DNA of 64,000 nucleotides from positions 3,844,001-3,908,000 of the forward strand of contig NZ_JAATJN010000001.1 of the NCBI RefSeq assembly GCF_011927955.1, read 5' to 3'. Position 1 is the first letter of the stretch, and each line of letters opens with the position of its first letter. This stretch comes from Brevibacterium marinum (GTDB taxonomy: Bacteria; Actinomycetota; Actinomycetes; Actinomycetales; Brevibacteriaceae). Positions 18,312 to 27,730 of this stretch are shown piece by piece. A program made the translations under genes and the position numbers. The notes beneath the pieces were generated by a model, which saw nothing but the letters and a program-made list of their open reading frames with translations, searched no databases and had not been told where the DNA came from.

Positions 18312-21300
18312 ACTTCTCTTTCATCAATAATCTCGCCGCCGAGGACCTCAGCGATCACGGCCACTCCGAACTGCGGAGCCTCCGAGACATCGAGATCCGT
18401 CTCCGGATCATACTCGTCCTCATCGGCACCGGGGTTCGGGGGCTGAGGTCCGGGGGTCGGGGGCTGAGCACCGGCGCCACTCTCAACCGCGTCGAGGTCA
18501 GCGGTTCGGACCGGCGGTGCTGCGGCGCTTCCTCCGTGTTTCTCCGCAAGAGCGGCGAATCGGGATTTGAATGGCTTCGCACCAGCGTTTCCCTGAGGCC
18601 TCGATGACGGTGCCTGCTCTGGCGGTGAGGACGATTCCGGCGACGTCTGAGGCCGGTACTGCGGAAATCCGGTGTCAGCATCCGCACCGTCACCGAGGTC
18701 ATCGTCCTCGGGCGGCGGCACGACGACCGCACCGACGTCCACTGCACCCGAGCCTGCGCTCGTCGACTCCTCATCGGGATCGACCGCCTGTGGTTCCTCG
18801 ACCGAGAAGTCTTCGTGATTCGGGGCTTCCTCCGTGGGTGCGTCGTGCCAGGTCGGTTCCTCCCACCGTGGCTGGACGTATTCCATCGGCGTCTCCGGAG
18901 ATTCCATCGGTGCCTCCGAACCGCCCTGAGTGCTCGCTTCGGCTGCGGGGTCGGCTTCGCCGTCGTCCGAGGAACCGAAGAAATCATCATCCGAGAGATC
19001 GGGCACGACGATGTCCGAGGTGACTTCTCCCCCGTTGGCCGGTTCGCTCGCGGTTCCCCCCTCGGCTGGCGCGCTCGCACCATCACTGCCGGGGTTCGGT
19101 GGCTGTTCCGGATCTCTCGGGGACGGTTCCGGTTCGCTCGTCGACTGTGGTGCGTCGTTCGCCGTCGGCGGTTCTCCCTCCTCGTCGTCATCGGACCAGG
19201 GTCCCTGTGGCGATCCGTTCCGCTCCCAGAACTTCTCGTGATCGACCTGCGGCTTGTCGACTTCGCGTGTGCCGACGACAGCGGCTACCTCCTGGGGGCT
19301 GGGCCGCCTCTGCTCAGGGGGCGGCCCATAGCCGCCGTCGGCGTCTCTCCCAGCCTGAGCCGACGATCCCTTTCCGCCGGACCCACGTCCGGGACTGCCC
19401 TGGCCAACGCTGCCCTGTCCGGCACTGCCCTGGCCGGCAACTCCCTGACTGGTACCGCCCTGGCCGGAGTTTCCGGCGAAGCGACCGACATCACCGATGT
19501 CGATGCGCGCCTGGATGCCGAGGACATCGTTGATCGCCATGGCCAGTTTGGCGGCATGGTCCCTCTGCTGGAAGCCGTGGACGGAACCTGCGTTGTTGAA
19601 TCCGAGGTAGACGACCCCATCGGAGAAGGACTGGGGGATCGCATTCGCCGCGATGATCGCTCTGGTCAGACGGCTGCGTTTCTCGACAGCGGCCAGGATG
19701 CTCGGCCAGGCACGACGAATCGCTTCGATCTCGCCTCCGATATTGCCGGCACCGGCCACCGAATCACTCTCCGGGGCAGCCTCCGATTCCGGCGTCCTGT
19801 CGTCCTCTGGGCGCTTGTCGCTCTCTGGTGGCTTGTCTCCTCCTGAGGGTCTGTCACGTTGCAGGGCAGCGTCGTTCGTCGGTGCCTGAGGCGGTGTCGG
19901 TGCTGCGGCCCGAGGCTCCGAGTGGCTCAGTGACGGCTCCGGTTCTCTCTGTGGAAGCCCCGAATCTCTCTGCGGGAGCCCCGATTCGCTCTGAGGAGGC
20001 TCCGACTCGCGCTGCGACGTTTCCGGCACGCTCTGCGACGATGGCGAAGCCTCTTCCCGACCGCCTTCGACCGGATTCGACCTGGGAGGCTCATTGAGCA
20101 TGGATTCCGCGGCGGCAGCCATCTCGGCGAGGTCGTCGAAGTCATCATGCGCCGCAGCGCTCGTGGACTGCGCCGAAGCGCTCGAAGACTGAGTGCCAGT
20201 GCTCGAAGGTTGAGTGCCAGCGCTCGACGACTGAGCGGCAGCGGTCGAGGACTGAGAGTCAGCGTTCGCGGACTGCGCCGTTCTCGGTTCGGGTCGCTGC
20301 GCAGGCTGTCCGGTCTCGACCGGTGCGGAACCCGGCTGGGACGACTCCTCCTGTGGCGCGGGCGGAAGGTTCGCCGCCGTGCCCGCTGCGGACATGCCGA
20401 TCCGACGCTCCATCCGCTCGACGCGGCTGAGCACGGCGTCACGGCTGCGACCCGAACCCGGCAGGAGAATGCGGGCGCAGATCAGCTCGAGCTGCAGCCT
20501 CGGTGAGGTCGCTCCCGACATCTCGGTCAGACCCTGATTGAGCAGGTCCGCCGCGCGGGAGAGCTCGCCCTGGCCGAAGCCCCTGGCCTGCAGGGTCAGT
20601 CGCTCGAGACGATCCGGTGGGACCTCCGGCAGGAAGGCATGGGCCGCCTCGGGTGCGGCGTTGATCACGATGAGATCGCGCATGCGCTCGAGCAGGTCCT
20701 CAACGAAGCGCCGCGGGTCCTGCCCGGACTCGATGACGCGTTCGACGGCTCGGTACACGCCACCGCCGTCGCCTGCGGAGAAGGCATCGACGATGTCGCT
20801 GAGCAGGGAATCAGGGGTGTATCCCAGCAGCGCGATGGCTCCCGCATAGTCGACCCCGTCGGGGCCCGACCCGGCGATGAGCTGGTCGAGAACGGACAGC
20901 GTGTCGCGGACGGACCCCCCGCCGGCGCGCACGACCAGAGGCAGCACTCCCTTGGCGACGTGGACACCCTCGCGTTCGCAGAGGCCCTCCATGTAATTGC
21001 CGAGCGCCTCGGGCGGGACCAGCCGGAACGGGTAATGATGGGTTCGCGAGCGGATCGTGCCGATGACCTTCTCGGGCTCGGTCGTCGCGAAGACGAATTT
21101 GATGTGCGGCGGCGGCTCTTCGACGATTTTGAGCAGAGCATTGAACCCCTGCGAGGTCACCATGTGCGCCTCGTCGAGGATGAAGACCTTGTAACGATCT
21201 CGAGCCGGCGCATAGATCGCGCGTTCACGCAGATCCCGGGCATCGTCGACGCCGTTGTGGCTGGCCGCATCGATCTCCACGACGTCAAGGGACCCCGGAC

Positions 21301-21553
21301 CGCCGCTGGCCAGATCCTGACAGCTCGGGCACTCCCCGCAGGGCACGGGAGTCGGACCCTTCTCGCAGTTGAGACATCTCGCCAGGATCCGTGCCGAGGT
21401 GGTCTTGCCACAGCCTCGGGGACCGGAGAACAGATAGGCATGGTTGATGCGGCCGCGGTCGATAGCGGCCTTCAGCGGATCGGTCACATGCTCTTGACCG
21501 ATGACCTCGTCGAAGGTCTCTGGGCGGTATCTTCTGTACAGTGCGGTGGACAC
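18308..21553 (-). CDS. dnaX: DNA polymerase III subunit gamma/tau
   Basis: Clamp-loader ATPase of the replisome. Residues 1-370 are the conserved AAA+ and lid region: Walker [12 protein letters not shown] (44-54), a zinc-binding set of Cys at 60, 63, 72, 75 and 78, Walker [12 protein letters not shown]. The remaining two thirds are unusual: 1081 residues total, with long Ser/Gln/Thr/Pro and Gly-Gln-Gly-Ser low-complexity stretches flanking a recognisable folded segment ([20 protein letters not shown], about residue 610-700) that corresponds to the tau C-terminal domain. An acidic tail ends the protein. I see no obvious programmed frameshift site for a short gamma form. Confidence 0.95.
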   Translation of the reverse strand: MSTALYRRYRPETFDEVIGQEHVTDPLKAAIDRGRINHAYLFSGPRGCGKTTSARILARCLNCEKGPTPVPCGECPSCQDLASGGPGSLDVVEIDAASHNGVDDARDLRERAIYAPARDRYKVFILDEAHMVTSQGFNALLKIVEEPPPHIKFVFATTEPEKVIGTIRSRTHHYPFRLVPPEALGNYMEGLCEREGVHVAKGVLPLVVRAGGGSVRDTLSVLDQLIAGSGPDGVDYAGAIALLGYTPDSLLSDIVDAFSAGDGGGVYRAVERVIESGQDPRRFVEDLLERMRDLIVINAAPEAAHAFLPEVPPDRLERLTLQARGFGQGELSRAADLLNQGLTEMSGATSPRLQLELICARILLPGSGRSRDAVLSRVERMERRIGMSAAGTAANLPPAPQEESSQPGSAPVETGQPAQRPEPRTAQSANADSQSSTAAAQSSSAGTQPSSTGTQSSSASAQSTSAAAHDDFDDLAEMAAAAESMLNEPPRSNPVEGGREEASPSSQSVPETSQRESEPPQSESGLPQRDSGLPQREPEPSLSHSEPRAAAPTPPQAPTNDAALQRDRPSGGDKPPESDKRPEDDRTPESEAAPESDSVAGAGNIGGEIEAIRRAWPSILAAVEKRSRLTRAIIAANAIPQSFSDGVVYLGFNNAGSVHGFQQRDHAAKLAMAINDVLGIQARIDIGDVGRFAGNSGQGGTSQGVAGQGSAGQGSVGQGSPGRGSGGKGSSAQAGRDADGGYGPPPEQRRPSPQEVAAVVGTREVDKPQVDHEKFWERNGSPQGPWSDDDEEGEPPTANDAPQSTSEPEPSPRDPEQPPNPGSDGASAPAEGGTASEPANGGEVTSDIVVPDLSDDDFFGSSDDGEADPAAEASTQGGSEAPMESPETPMEYVQPRWEEPTWHDAPTEEAPNHEDFSVEEPQAVDPDEESTSAGSGAVDVGAVVVPPPEDDDLGDGADADTGFPQYRPQTSPESSSPPEQAPSSRPQGNAGAKPFKSRFAALAEKHGGSAAAPPVRTADLDAVESGAGAQPPTPGPQPPNPGADEDEYDPETDLDVSEAPQFGVAVIAEVLGGEIIDEREV

Positions 21554-21599
21554 ATCCTCAGCCTAATGCCAACCACTGACACGACACACGCCCCCGGCC

Positions 21600-21643
21600 G
21601 ACCGTCCGTTGTGAACCCGCAGACCGTCCGTTGTGAGCCCTCA
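21600..21643. repeat. Two tandem 22-bp units between divergent dnaX and DUF1707 genes
   Basis: GACCGTCCGTTGTGAACCC is repeated with a 22-bp period (21600-21621 and 21622-21643), with two or three changes between copies. It lies in the 114-base divergent promoter region, so copy number could alter promoter spacing. Confidence 0.75.
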
Positions 21644-21667
21644 GTTGAATCGGGCACGATAGAGACC

Positions 21668-22309
21668 ATGACCGACTCCCCTGAGAACGACCCCGCGAAG
21701 ACCTTCCGCATCGGACACAAGGAACGCGACGAGGCGATCGAGCTCCTGCGCGAGGCCGTCGGCGACGGTCGGATCACGGTCGAGGAACTCGACGAACGGA
21801 TGGAGAAGGTCCAGGCCGCCCGCTTCCCGATCGACCTCGACGAGGTTCTCTCCGACCTCACCACGAGCCTGCCCTCCGATCGTTTCCGACCTGGGCGCGG
21901 GCTCGTGCGCTCCACCCCGGCGGCTCGGGCCATCGAGACCGGAGAACCGCTCGTCATCAAGGCCGGCTGGGAGACCGAGCTCCGCCGCGGCAGATGGCAG
22001 GTCCCGCCCTCCATCAGGTGCGAACCGTCGATGTCGAACATCGAACTGAACTTCCTCGAAGTCGACACCGACCTCGAGGCCGTCGACGTCGAGATCGTCG
22101 CCGGCATGGGTTCCGTGGTCGTCGTCGTCCCCGATGACTGGGCCGTCGACATCGACGGGCTGTCCAAATCCTGGGGCTCGGTGAAGTCCGTGGTCAATGC
22201 CGTCCCCGAGGGGCGCCGTCCCACCATCAGCGTCAGAGGCTCGGTCGGCATGGGCTCCTTCCGGGCCCGCTTCGCGAACTTCCTCGACCGTCGTCGATTG
22301 GCCAAGTGA
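21668..22309 (+). CDS. DUF1707 / LiaF-like envelope protein
   Basis: A 213-residue protein. The N-terminal DUF1707 (SHOCT-like) domain is clear: RIGHKERDEAIELLREAVGD then GRITVEELDERMEKVQAARF (residues about 15-60). The C-terminal half (EPSMSNIELNFLEVDTD, VEIVAGMGSVVVVVPDDWAV, VRGSVGMGSFRARF) is the repeated beta structure of LiaF/DUF2154 proteins that respond to cell-wall stress. No membrane segment is seen, so it is probably cytoplasmic or associated through partners. It heads a tightly packed run of eight genes. Confidence 0.85.
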   Translation: MTDSPENDPAKTFRIGHKERDEAIELLREAVGDGRITVEELDERMEKVQAARFPIDLDEVLSDLTTSLPSDRFRPGRGLVRSTPAARAIETGEPLVIKAGWETELRRGRWQVPPSIRCEPSMSNIELNFLEVDTDLEAVDVEIVAGMGSVVVVVPDDWAVDIDGLSKSWGSVKSVVNAVPEGRRPTISVRGSVGMGSFRARFANFLDRRRLAK

Positions 22310-22554
22310 TGGAACCCGGACTCGGCGCGGTCATCTTCCTCACCCTGACCATCATCGTCGTGTTCAGCGTCGGCGCCTTCCTCGTCTATCGGGTGATGAA
22401 CCGACCCGGCATGCACATCGGGTCCCGCCTGCCCGACGAGGACCCCACCGGCGAAGACGATTCCGACGTGGACCCCACCGGCGAGGGCCCCACCGGCAAG
22501 GACGATTCCGGGGACGACGCAGACCCGACGTCGGACCCACCGCGGGATCCTTGA
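22309..22554 (+). CDS. Small membrane protein with acidic repeat tail
   Basis: An 81-residue protein with one membrane segment near its N-terminus (VIFLTLTIIVVFSVGAFLVY) and a hydrophilic tail of imperfect DPTGEDDSD / GPTGKDDSG repeats. No family is recognised. The ATG at 22309 overlaps the DUF1707 stop as TGATG; a GTG at 22306 is possible. Its place suggests a partner of the DUF1707 protein at the membrane. Confidence 0.7.
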   Translation: MEPGLGAVIFLTLTIIVVFSVGAFLVYRVMNRPGMHIGSRLPDEDPTGEDDSDVDPTGEGPTGKDDSGDDADPTSDPPRDP

Positions 22555-22585
22555 ATTCCGTGGTCGCCCGTGGTCGACTCGTGTC

Positions 22586-23602
22586 ATGGTCGATCTGCAG
22601 ATCACACGGATCGAGCCCGACGACGTCGAGGGGCTCACGCACTGGCACGCGGTCATGCGTGAGGCCTACACCGCCGACCGCAGCGCGGCATGGTGGCAGA
22701 GCCTCGAATCCACCCTCACCCAGTTCGCCCACCCCCGATCCGACAAGCGCGACATCGCACTGCTGGCCCGCCTCGGCGAGGAGGCCGTCGGCGGCGCCGA
22801 GATCAATCTCGTCACGGACTCGCCTGCCGACGTCGAGGTCGGAATCCTCCAAGCCCACCGACGTCGACGTCACGGCGCCGCGATCGCCGAGACCGTCGAG
22901 GACCTCGTGCGTGGGCAGACGACCATCGTCCAGACCGAGACCTACTGCCCGGAGGGCACCGCGTTCGCGAAGTCACGGGGCCTGCGCATCGGGCACCGGG
23001 AGGATCGGCTCCTGCTCGACCTGCCGGCCCACCTGCACGCCGATGCCAACCGGTACAAGAGCCCCGAAACGACGACGAAGCTGACCACGAAGCCCGATCC
23101 GCACAGGTCGATCACATCGTGGATCGGCGGCTGCCCGGACGACATGATCGAGGATTGGGCGGGCCTCCGGCGGCAGATGGACGAGGACGTGCCCGTCGGC
23201 GATCTCACCCGCACGCTCAAATATGCCGGCGCCGATGCCATCCGCACCCACGAGGAGCGCATGGCCGACCAGGGGCGGATCCTCGTCAGCTCGATCGCCC
23301 ACATCGACGAGACCCCTGTCGGCTACACGGAGATCATGGTTTCGAGCCATGAACCGGACATCGTCATCCAGGAGGACACCCTCGTCGACCGCGCCCACCG
23401 CGGCCACGGCATCGGACGGGCGCTCAAGGTCGCGAACATGCGGCAGCTGCACGAAGTCCCCGAAGCCGCCTCGGCGAGATGGGTCCAGACCTTCACAGCC
23501 GCAGACAACGCGCCGATGCACGCGCTCAACCGGGATCTCGGCTTCTTCACCGCAGATACCATGACCGCACTCGAAGGACGATTCGACTACAGTGTGCAGT
23601 GA
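22586..23602 (+). CDS. Tandem GNAT-domain acetyltransferase
   Basis: A 338-residue protein with two GCN5-related acetyltransferase halves, the architecture of mycothiol synthase MshD and relatives. The second half has the acetyl-CoA loop (LVDRAHRGHGIGRALKVANM, about residues 270-290) and the usual ALNRDLGF end segment. The first half is more degenerate (LQAHRRRRHGAAIAE). The substrate is not known; mycothiol synthase itself is not implied. A GTG/ATG-coupled run continues downstream (the next frame starts within its stop codon). Confidence 0.82.
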   Translation: MVDLQITRIEPDDVEGLTHWHAVMREAYTADRSAAWWQSLESTLTQFAHPRSDKRDIALLARLGEEAVGGAEINLVTDSPADVEVGILQAHRRRRHGAAIAETVEDLVRGQTTIVQTETYCPEGTAFAKSRGLRIGHREDRLLLDLPAHLHADANRYKSPETTTKLTTKPDPHRSITSWIGGCPDDMIEDWAGLRRQMDEDVPVGDLTRTLKYAGADAIRTHEERMADQGRILVSSIAHIDETPVGYTEIMVSSHEPDIVIQEDTLVDRAHRGHGIGRALKVANMRQLHEVPEAASARWVQTFTAADNAPMHALNRDLGFFTADTMTALEGRFDYSVQ

Positions 23603-24249
23603 AAGTTCCGGCCACAGAAGCGAAGCAGGCACCCGTGTCGTCCAACATCCTCATCATCGCCCTGGTGTTCATCGTCGTCGTCCTCATCACGGTGATCATC
23701 GTCCGTCGGCGCGCGGCGAAGGCCCGCAGAGCCGAGGAGCAGCAGACCCCGCCCCGTCCTCGGGATCCCTTCGCCGCCGAACGGAACACCGGAGGCGACC
23801 CCGAATCGATCAAGGCCGGTGACCTGCTCGAATTCGGCAGCGAGAAATTCTTCGTCCGCGGCACCCTGCGGATCTCCGAGGGAGGCTACGACTGGGCGGA
23901 GCACTTCTTCCAGGCCGACCAGTCCGCCACGAGGCTGTGGCTGACGGTCGAGAACGATCCCGACCTGCAGGTCTCCCGGTGGAGCGATCGTCCCGAACTC
24001 GACATCGAGCCGAAGTCGAAGACCATCACCGTCGACGGCACCGAATACAAGCTCATCGAACACGGCACCGCCTCCTACCGCTCTGAGGGCACCACCGGTC
24101 TCAATGAGAAGGGCGGAGTGGACTACGTCGACTACGAGTCCGATGACGGCAGGCTGCTGGCCTTCGAACGCTTCGACCACGGCCGTTGGGAAGTCAGCAC
24201 CGGCGAATCGGTTCCCGTCGGCTCCTTCACCATCTATTCGGGCAGCTGA
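23599..24249 (+). CDS. DUF4178 membrane-anchored protein
   Basis: A 216-residue protein: a membrane anchor near the N-terminus (NILIIALVFIVVVLITVIIV), a basic linker, then the DUF4178 domain with GDLLEFGSEKFFVRGTLR and repeated beta strands to YKLIEHGTASYRSEG. The GTG at 23599 overlaps the previous stop; a GTG at 23635 (MSSNILI) is an alternative that places the anchor at the very start. Members occur next to DUF2617, DUF350 and SpeE-like genes (compare Rv2598-Rv2601 in M. tuberculosis). Function is unknown. Confidence 0.85.
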   Translation: MKVPATEAKQAPVSSNILIIALVFIVVVLITVIIVRRRAAKARRAEEQQTPPRPRDPFAAERNTGGDPESIKAGDLLEFGSEKFFVRGTLRISEGGYDWAEHFFQADQSATRLWLTVENDPDLQVSRWSDRPELDIEPKSKTITVDGTEYKLIEHGTASYRSEGTTGLNEKGGVDYVDYESDDGRLLAFERFDHGRWEVSTGESVPVGSFTIYSGS

Positions 24250-24803
24250 TGACGCTCACTCCCCCACTGACGCAGCCGGTGACCGCCGACGTCGCATTCA
24301 CCGACGTCTCCGCGCAGGCGCTGCGCTTCAGCCTCGACCACGGTCGCATCACCCCGCTGGCCTCGCAGGTCATCGAGCTGCCGGGCACCGACGAGCAGAG
24401 CCTCGAACTCCACGTCATCGGCTCCTCCCACCAGGTGGTCCTGCGCGATGCCGACACGGATGCATTCATCGAGACCTTCGCCTGCCTCGGCGAGGGGCAG
24501 AGTCCCGAATGGAACACGACGCGCACCGCCGAAGGCCCATGGTCCGGGTTCGCCCGGCACCGCTTCGGCTGCGAACTCAGCGATGTCCACGACAGCTTCA
24601 CCGATGCCGCCGCCGAGGTGGTGCGCCGTTCCAGCAGTCATGACCGTCATCTCGTCGTCGACTTCCCCGGCGAGCCGGGTGCTCTCACGGCCCTGGCCCT
24701 GACCCGCTGCGAACCGGGACAGGTCACCTGGCAGTCCTGGCACTGCTACCCACAGCACCGACAGATCGTGCACAGCCGCAGTGAGCTGAGGAGGAGAGTA
24801 TGA
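24249..24803 (+). CDS. DUF2617 family protein
   Basis: A 184-residue soluble protein. It shows the DUF2617 layout: an opening TADVAFTDVSAQALRFSLDH, LELHVIGSSHQVVL, a central ETFACLGEG, and the ending LTRCEPGQVTWQSWHCYPQHRQIVHSRS typical of the family (Rv2599-like). No catalytic motif can be assigned. Start and stop both overlap neighbours (TGATG at the start, ATGA at the end), so it is translated together with the DUF4178 and Gly-rich proteins. Confidence 0.87.
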   Translation: MTLTPPLTQPVTADVAFTDVSAQALRFSLDHGRITPLASQVIELPGTDEQSLELHVIGSSHQVVLRDADTDAFIETFACLGEGQSPEWNTTRTAEGPWSGFARHRFGCELSDVHDSFTDAAAEVVRRSSSHDRHLVVDFPGEPGALTALALTRCEPGQVTWQSWHCYPQHRQIVHSRSELRRRV

Positions 24804-25171
24804 GCCACGATCCGAATGTCTCCATGGGCGGAGGCTCGTTCGACTTCGACGCCGAGAACGGGCGCGGTCCCGGTGGCGGCGGGCGCGGCTCCGGTGGCGG
24901 ACGCGGTCCCGGTGGTGGGCGCGGCTCCGGGCCCTCGAACAACGGTCAGGGGCCCCAGAAGAAGCGGTCCGGCTGCGGCACCATCATCGCCCTGGTCGTC
25001 ATCGTCCTGATCCTCGGCAACATCATGAACGGCTGCACGGACGACTCCGACGGCTCGGGCGGCGGCGGATTCTTCTTCCTGCCCTTCTTCGGCGGCAGCT
25101 CCAGCAGCTCCGGAACGACCTACGGCGACGGCTCGGGATTCCGCGGCGGCGGCCCCGGCACCGGAAAATGA
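24800..25171 (+). CDS. Glycine-rich single-span membrane protein
   Basis: A 123-residue protein of unrecognised family. An N-terminal half of GRGPGGG/GRGSGGG repeats, a basic patch (QKKRSGCG), a single membrane segment (TIIALVVIVLILGNIMNG) and a short extracellular tail GGGGFFFLPFFGGSSSSSG. Related clusters carry a DUF4247 gene here, to which this protein shows no clear similarity. A strong GAGGAGGAG ribosome site precedes the ATG, which overlaps the DUF2617 stop. Possibly a scaffold for the adjacent DUF350/SpeE-like membrane proteins; this is inference from position only. Confidence 0.7.
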   Translation: MSHDPNVSMGGGSFDFDAENGRGPGGGGRGSGGGRGPGGGRGSGPSNNGQGPQKKRSGCGTIIALVVIVLILGNIMNGCTDDSDGSGGGGFFFLPFFGGSSSSSGTTYGDGSGFRGGGPGTGK

Positions 25172-25218
25172 CGGTGCCCACGGCAATTGCAGAAACGACA
25201 GCACTCTGAAAGGCAACC

Positions 25219-25644
25219 ATGTTGGCAGAACTCCTCCTGGAGATCGGGATCGTCCTCTCCTACGCCGTGAGCGGCCTCGTGCTCATGCTCATCGGCTACT
25301 TCGTCGTCGACCTCCTCACCCCCGGAAGGCTCCACGTGATCCTGTGGGAGAAGAAGTCGAAGAATGCCGCGATCCTCGTGGCCTCCGACCTTCTGAGCGT
25401 GGCGATCATCGTCATCGCCGCGATTCGGGCCAGTGCCGACGATCTGCTGCTGGGCATCATCTCCACACTGGTCTTCGGCCTCGTCGGCATCGTCCTCATG
25501 GCCCTGAGCTTCCTGCTCATCGACGCCTTCACACCCGGCCGGCTCGGCGACATGATCAAACCCGATGAGTTCCACCCCGAAGTGTGGGTCAATTCCTCCG
25601 CACACGTGGGCATCGCGGGCATCATGGCCGCAGCGCTCCTTTGA
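25219..25644 (+). CDS. DUF350 membrane protein
   Basis: A 141-residue protein with four hydrophobic segments in two similar halves: each half ends in a conserved FVVDLLTPGRL or FLLIDAFTPGRL motif, the DUF350 signature. Rv2600 holds the same place in M. tuberculosis. Biochemical function is not established. The stop overlaps the TTG start of the SpeE-like gene by four bases. Confidence 0.88.
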   Translation: MLAELLLEIGIVLSYAVSGLVLMLIGYFVVDLLTPGRLHVILWEKKSKNAAILVASDLLSVAIIVIAAIRASADDLLLGIISTLVFGLVGIVLMALSFLLIDAFTPGRLGDMIKPDEFHPEVWVNSSAHVGIAGIMAAALL

Positions 25645-27233
25645 GCTCTTCGCCTGACACAGCCGCCCACCGCTCCATCACGCTGCCGCTGAAGCCGGGG
25701 CCCGCCCGGTTCTTCGTGCTCCTGGCCGTGTTCATCTGCGCCAGCTGCGGCATGGTCTATGAGCTCGCGCTCGTCGCCCTCGGCTCCTACCTCCTCGGTG
25801 ACACGATCGTTCAGGCCTCGATCGTGCTGTCGGTCATGGTCTTCGCCATGGGCATCGGTTCCCTGGCCACGAAGCGCCTGACCGAATTCGCCGCCGCGGC
25901 CTTCGCCCTCATCGAGGCGGCGCTGGGCATCATCGGCGGCCTCTCCGTCATCCTGCTCTACCTGGCCTTCGCCTTCGCCGACGTCTACACCATCGCGATG
26001 GTCGTCCTCGCCTTCGTCATCGGCGCCCTCATCGGCGCGGAGATCCCGCTGCTCATGGAGCTCGTCCAGCGCATCCGCGCGCAGAAGGCCTCGAGCGCCG
26101 TGGCCGACCTCTTCGCCGCGGACTACGTCGGCGGGCTGGTCGGCGGACTCGCCTTCCCCTTCATCCTGTTGCCGATCTTCGGCCTGACCCGCGGTGCGCT
26201 GGCCGTGGGAATCACGAACGCCGTCGTCGGCATCCTCATCGTCCTCTGGCTCTTCCGCGCCGAGATCGGCACCCGCGCGAAGGTGCTCCTCGCCGGGCTG
26301 CTCGTCCTCATCGTCGGCGGTCTCACCGTGGTCTGGGTCTACACGGACGATATCGAGATGACCACCCGACAGCGCCTCTACCGCGATCCGATCGTCTACT
26401 CACAGCGCACCGACTATCAGGAGATCGTGCTCACCGAGTCGCAGAAGACGGGAGACACGAGACTCTTCCTCAACGGGGACCTGCAGTTCGCCTCGGCGGA
26501 CGAGTACCGCTATCACGAGACCCTCGTCCACCCGCTCATGAATGGGCCGAAGAAGAACGTCCTCGTCCTCGGCGGCGGGGACGGTCTGGCGGTGCGTGAG
26601 ATCCTCAAGTATCCCGACGTCGAATCGGTCACACTCGTCGACCTCGATCCGCGCGTCCTCGAGCTGGCGAAGAATTCGGAGCACTTCACCGACTTCAACA
26701 AGGACTCGCTGGACGACCCGCGGGTGAGAACCATCGCCGCCGATGCCTTCACCTGGCTGCGGGAGGCGAAGCACACCGCCTACGATGCGGTGATCGCCGA
26801 CCTGCCCGACCCCGACGATGTCGCCACCTCGAAGCTCTACAGCATCGAGTTCTACGGACTGATCAAGCAGGTGATGTCTCCCGAGGCCCGCCTCGTCGTC
26901 CAAGCCGGTTCCCCGTACTTCGCTCCGGCGGCGTACTGGGGCATCGGAGAGGCCGTGGCCGAGGCCGGCCTGTCGACCACGCCCTACCACGTCGCTGTCC
27001 CCAGCTTCGGAGACTGGGGCTACTTCCTCGCCGACCTGGACGAACAGGGTCCGGACGTGACGATCCCCCGGGATGCTCCCGAGGGATTGAAATTCGCCAC
27101 CGCCGAGGTGCTCGCCGCCTCCACGACGTTCCCGCCCGATCGTGATCGGGACTCCGTCGATGACGTCGAGGCCTCGACCCTGCTCCACCCCCACGTGCTC
27201 GAGCAGGAGCGCGGAGCCTGGGTGGGGTACTAG
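25641..27233 (+). CDS. Membrane-bound spermidine synthase-like protein
   Basis: A 530-residue protein with six or seven N-terminal membrane segments (residues about 15-220) followed by a soluble spermidine-synthase fold. The methyltransferase-like nucleotide pocket is visible as LVLGGGDGLAVREIL, the acidic LVDLDPRVLELA, and the IADLPDPDD substrate loop. The start is assigned to a TTG at 25641 that overlaps the DUF350 stop (TTGA). Equivalent to Rv2601. The natural product is uncertain: fusion of the fold to a membrane domain suggests a role other than cytosolic polyamine supply. It converges with the DUF4190 gene, overlapping by four bases. Confidence 0.87.
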   Translation: MSSSPDTAAHRSITLPLKPGPARFFVLLAVFICASCGMVYELALVALGSYLLGDTIVQASIVLSVMVFAMGIGSLATKRLTEFAAAAFALIEAALGIIGGLSVILLYLAFAFADVYTIAMVVLAFVIGALIGAEIPLLMELVQRIRAQKASSAVADLFAADYVGGLVGGLAFPFILLPIFGLTRGALAVGITNAVVGILIVLWLFRAEIGTRAKVLLAGLLVLIVGGLTVVWVYTDDIEMTTRQRLYRDPIVYSQRTDYQEIVLTESQKTGDTRLFLNGDLQFASADEYRYHETLVHPLMNGPKKNVLVLGGGDGLAVREILKYPDVESVTLVDLDPRVLELAKNSEHFTDFNKDSLDDPRVRTIAADAFTWLREAKHTAYDAVIADLPDPDDVATSKLYSIEFYGLIKQVMSPEARLVVQAGSPYFAPAAYWGIGEAVAEAGLSTTPYHVAVPSFGDWGYFLADLDEQGPDVTIPRDAPEGLKFATAEVLAASTTFPPDRDRDSVDDVEASTLLHPHVLEQERGAWVGY

Positions 27234-27625
27234 GCGCCGAGGAGACCCGCGAGTCCGGCGGCTCCTGCGATCGAGAGTCCGAGCAGACCGCCCAAGGCGG
27301 CCAATGAGACGAAGATGATGCCGAGGATGAAGCCCCACTTGCCCATCTCGTTGTCGGCGAATCCTGCACCGCGAGAATTCTTGCGTGCCATGTGCCCGGT
27401 GATGATGCCCACGATGGGCCCGATGAAGTTGAATCCGAGGAACGTCGAGAGGGTCGCGACCAGGGAGACGATGCCCAGGACCTTGCCCGGGTCCTCCTCC
27501 GTCCGCGGACGGTAGGACTGCGGTGACTGCGCTCCTGTACTGTAATTCTGATTCGAATCGTAGTAGCTCTGGCTGCCGGTGTAGTCGGTGTTGGAGATGT
27601 AGTCGGAGTTCGGGGTGTAGTTCAT
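27230..27625 (-). CDS. DUF4190 membrane protein
   Basis: A 131-residue protein: a Tyr/Ser/Asn-rich disordered N-terminus (about 45 residues), then two membrane segments separated by GHMARKNSRGAGFADNEMGKWGF, the DUF4190 pattern. The C-terminus is a Gly/Ala/Leu-rich hydrophobic tail. Function is unknown. It is a single gene, ending inside the stop region of the SpeE-like gene. Confidence 0.87.
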   Translation of the reverse strand: MNYTPNSDYISNTDYTGSQSYYDSNQNYSTGAQSPQSYRPRTEEDPGKVLGIVSLVATLSTFLGFNFIGPIVGIITGHMARKNSRGAGFADNEMGKWGFILGIIFVSLAALGGLLGLSIAGAAGLAGLLGA

Positions 27626-27730
27626 TTCTCTGCCTCTGCTCGTGCCTGTGCTGTTATGACCAGCCTAGGAACTCTCGAAGACACAGGGAATGATATAAAC
27701 CGTCCACCTGTCCGGGGGTTTTCCCCCGCA

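Noticed and set aside
20639-21667. Upstream extension of the DUF1707 frame on the plus strand
   Set aside because: It runs antisense through dnaX and has no similarity; the real start is the ATG at 21668.
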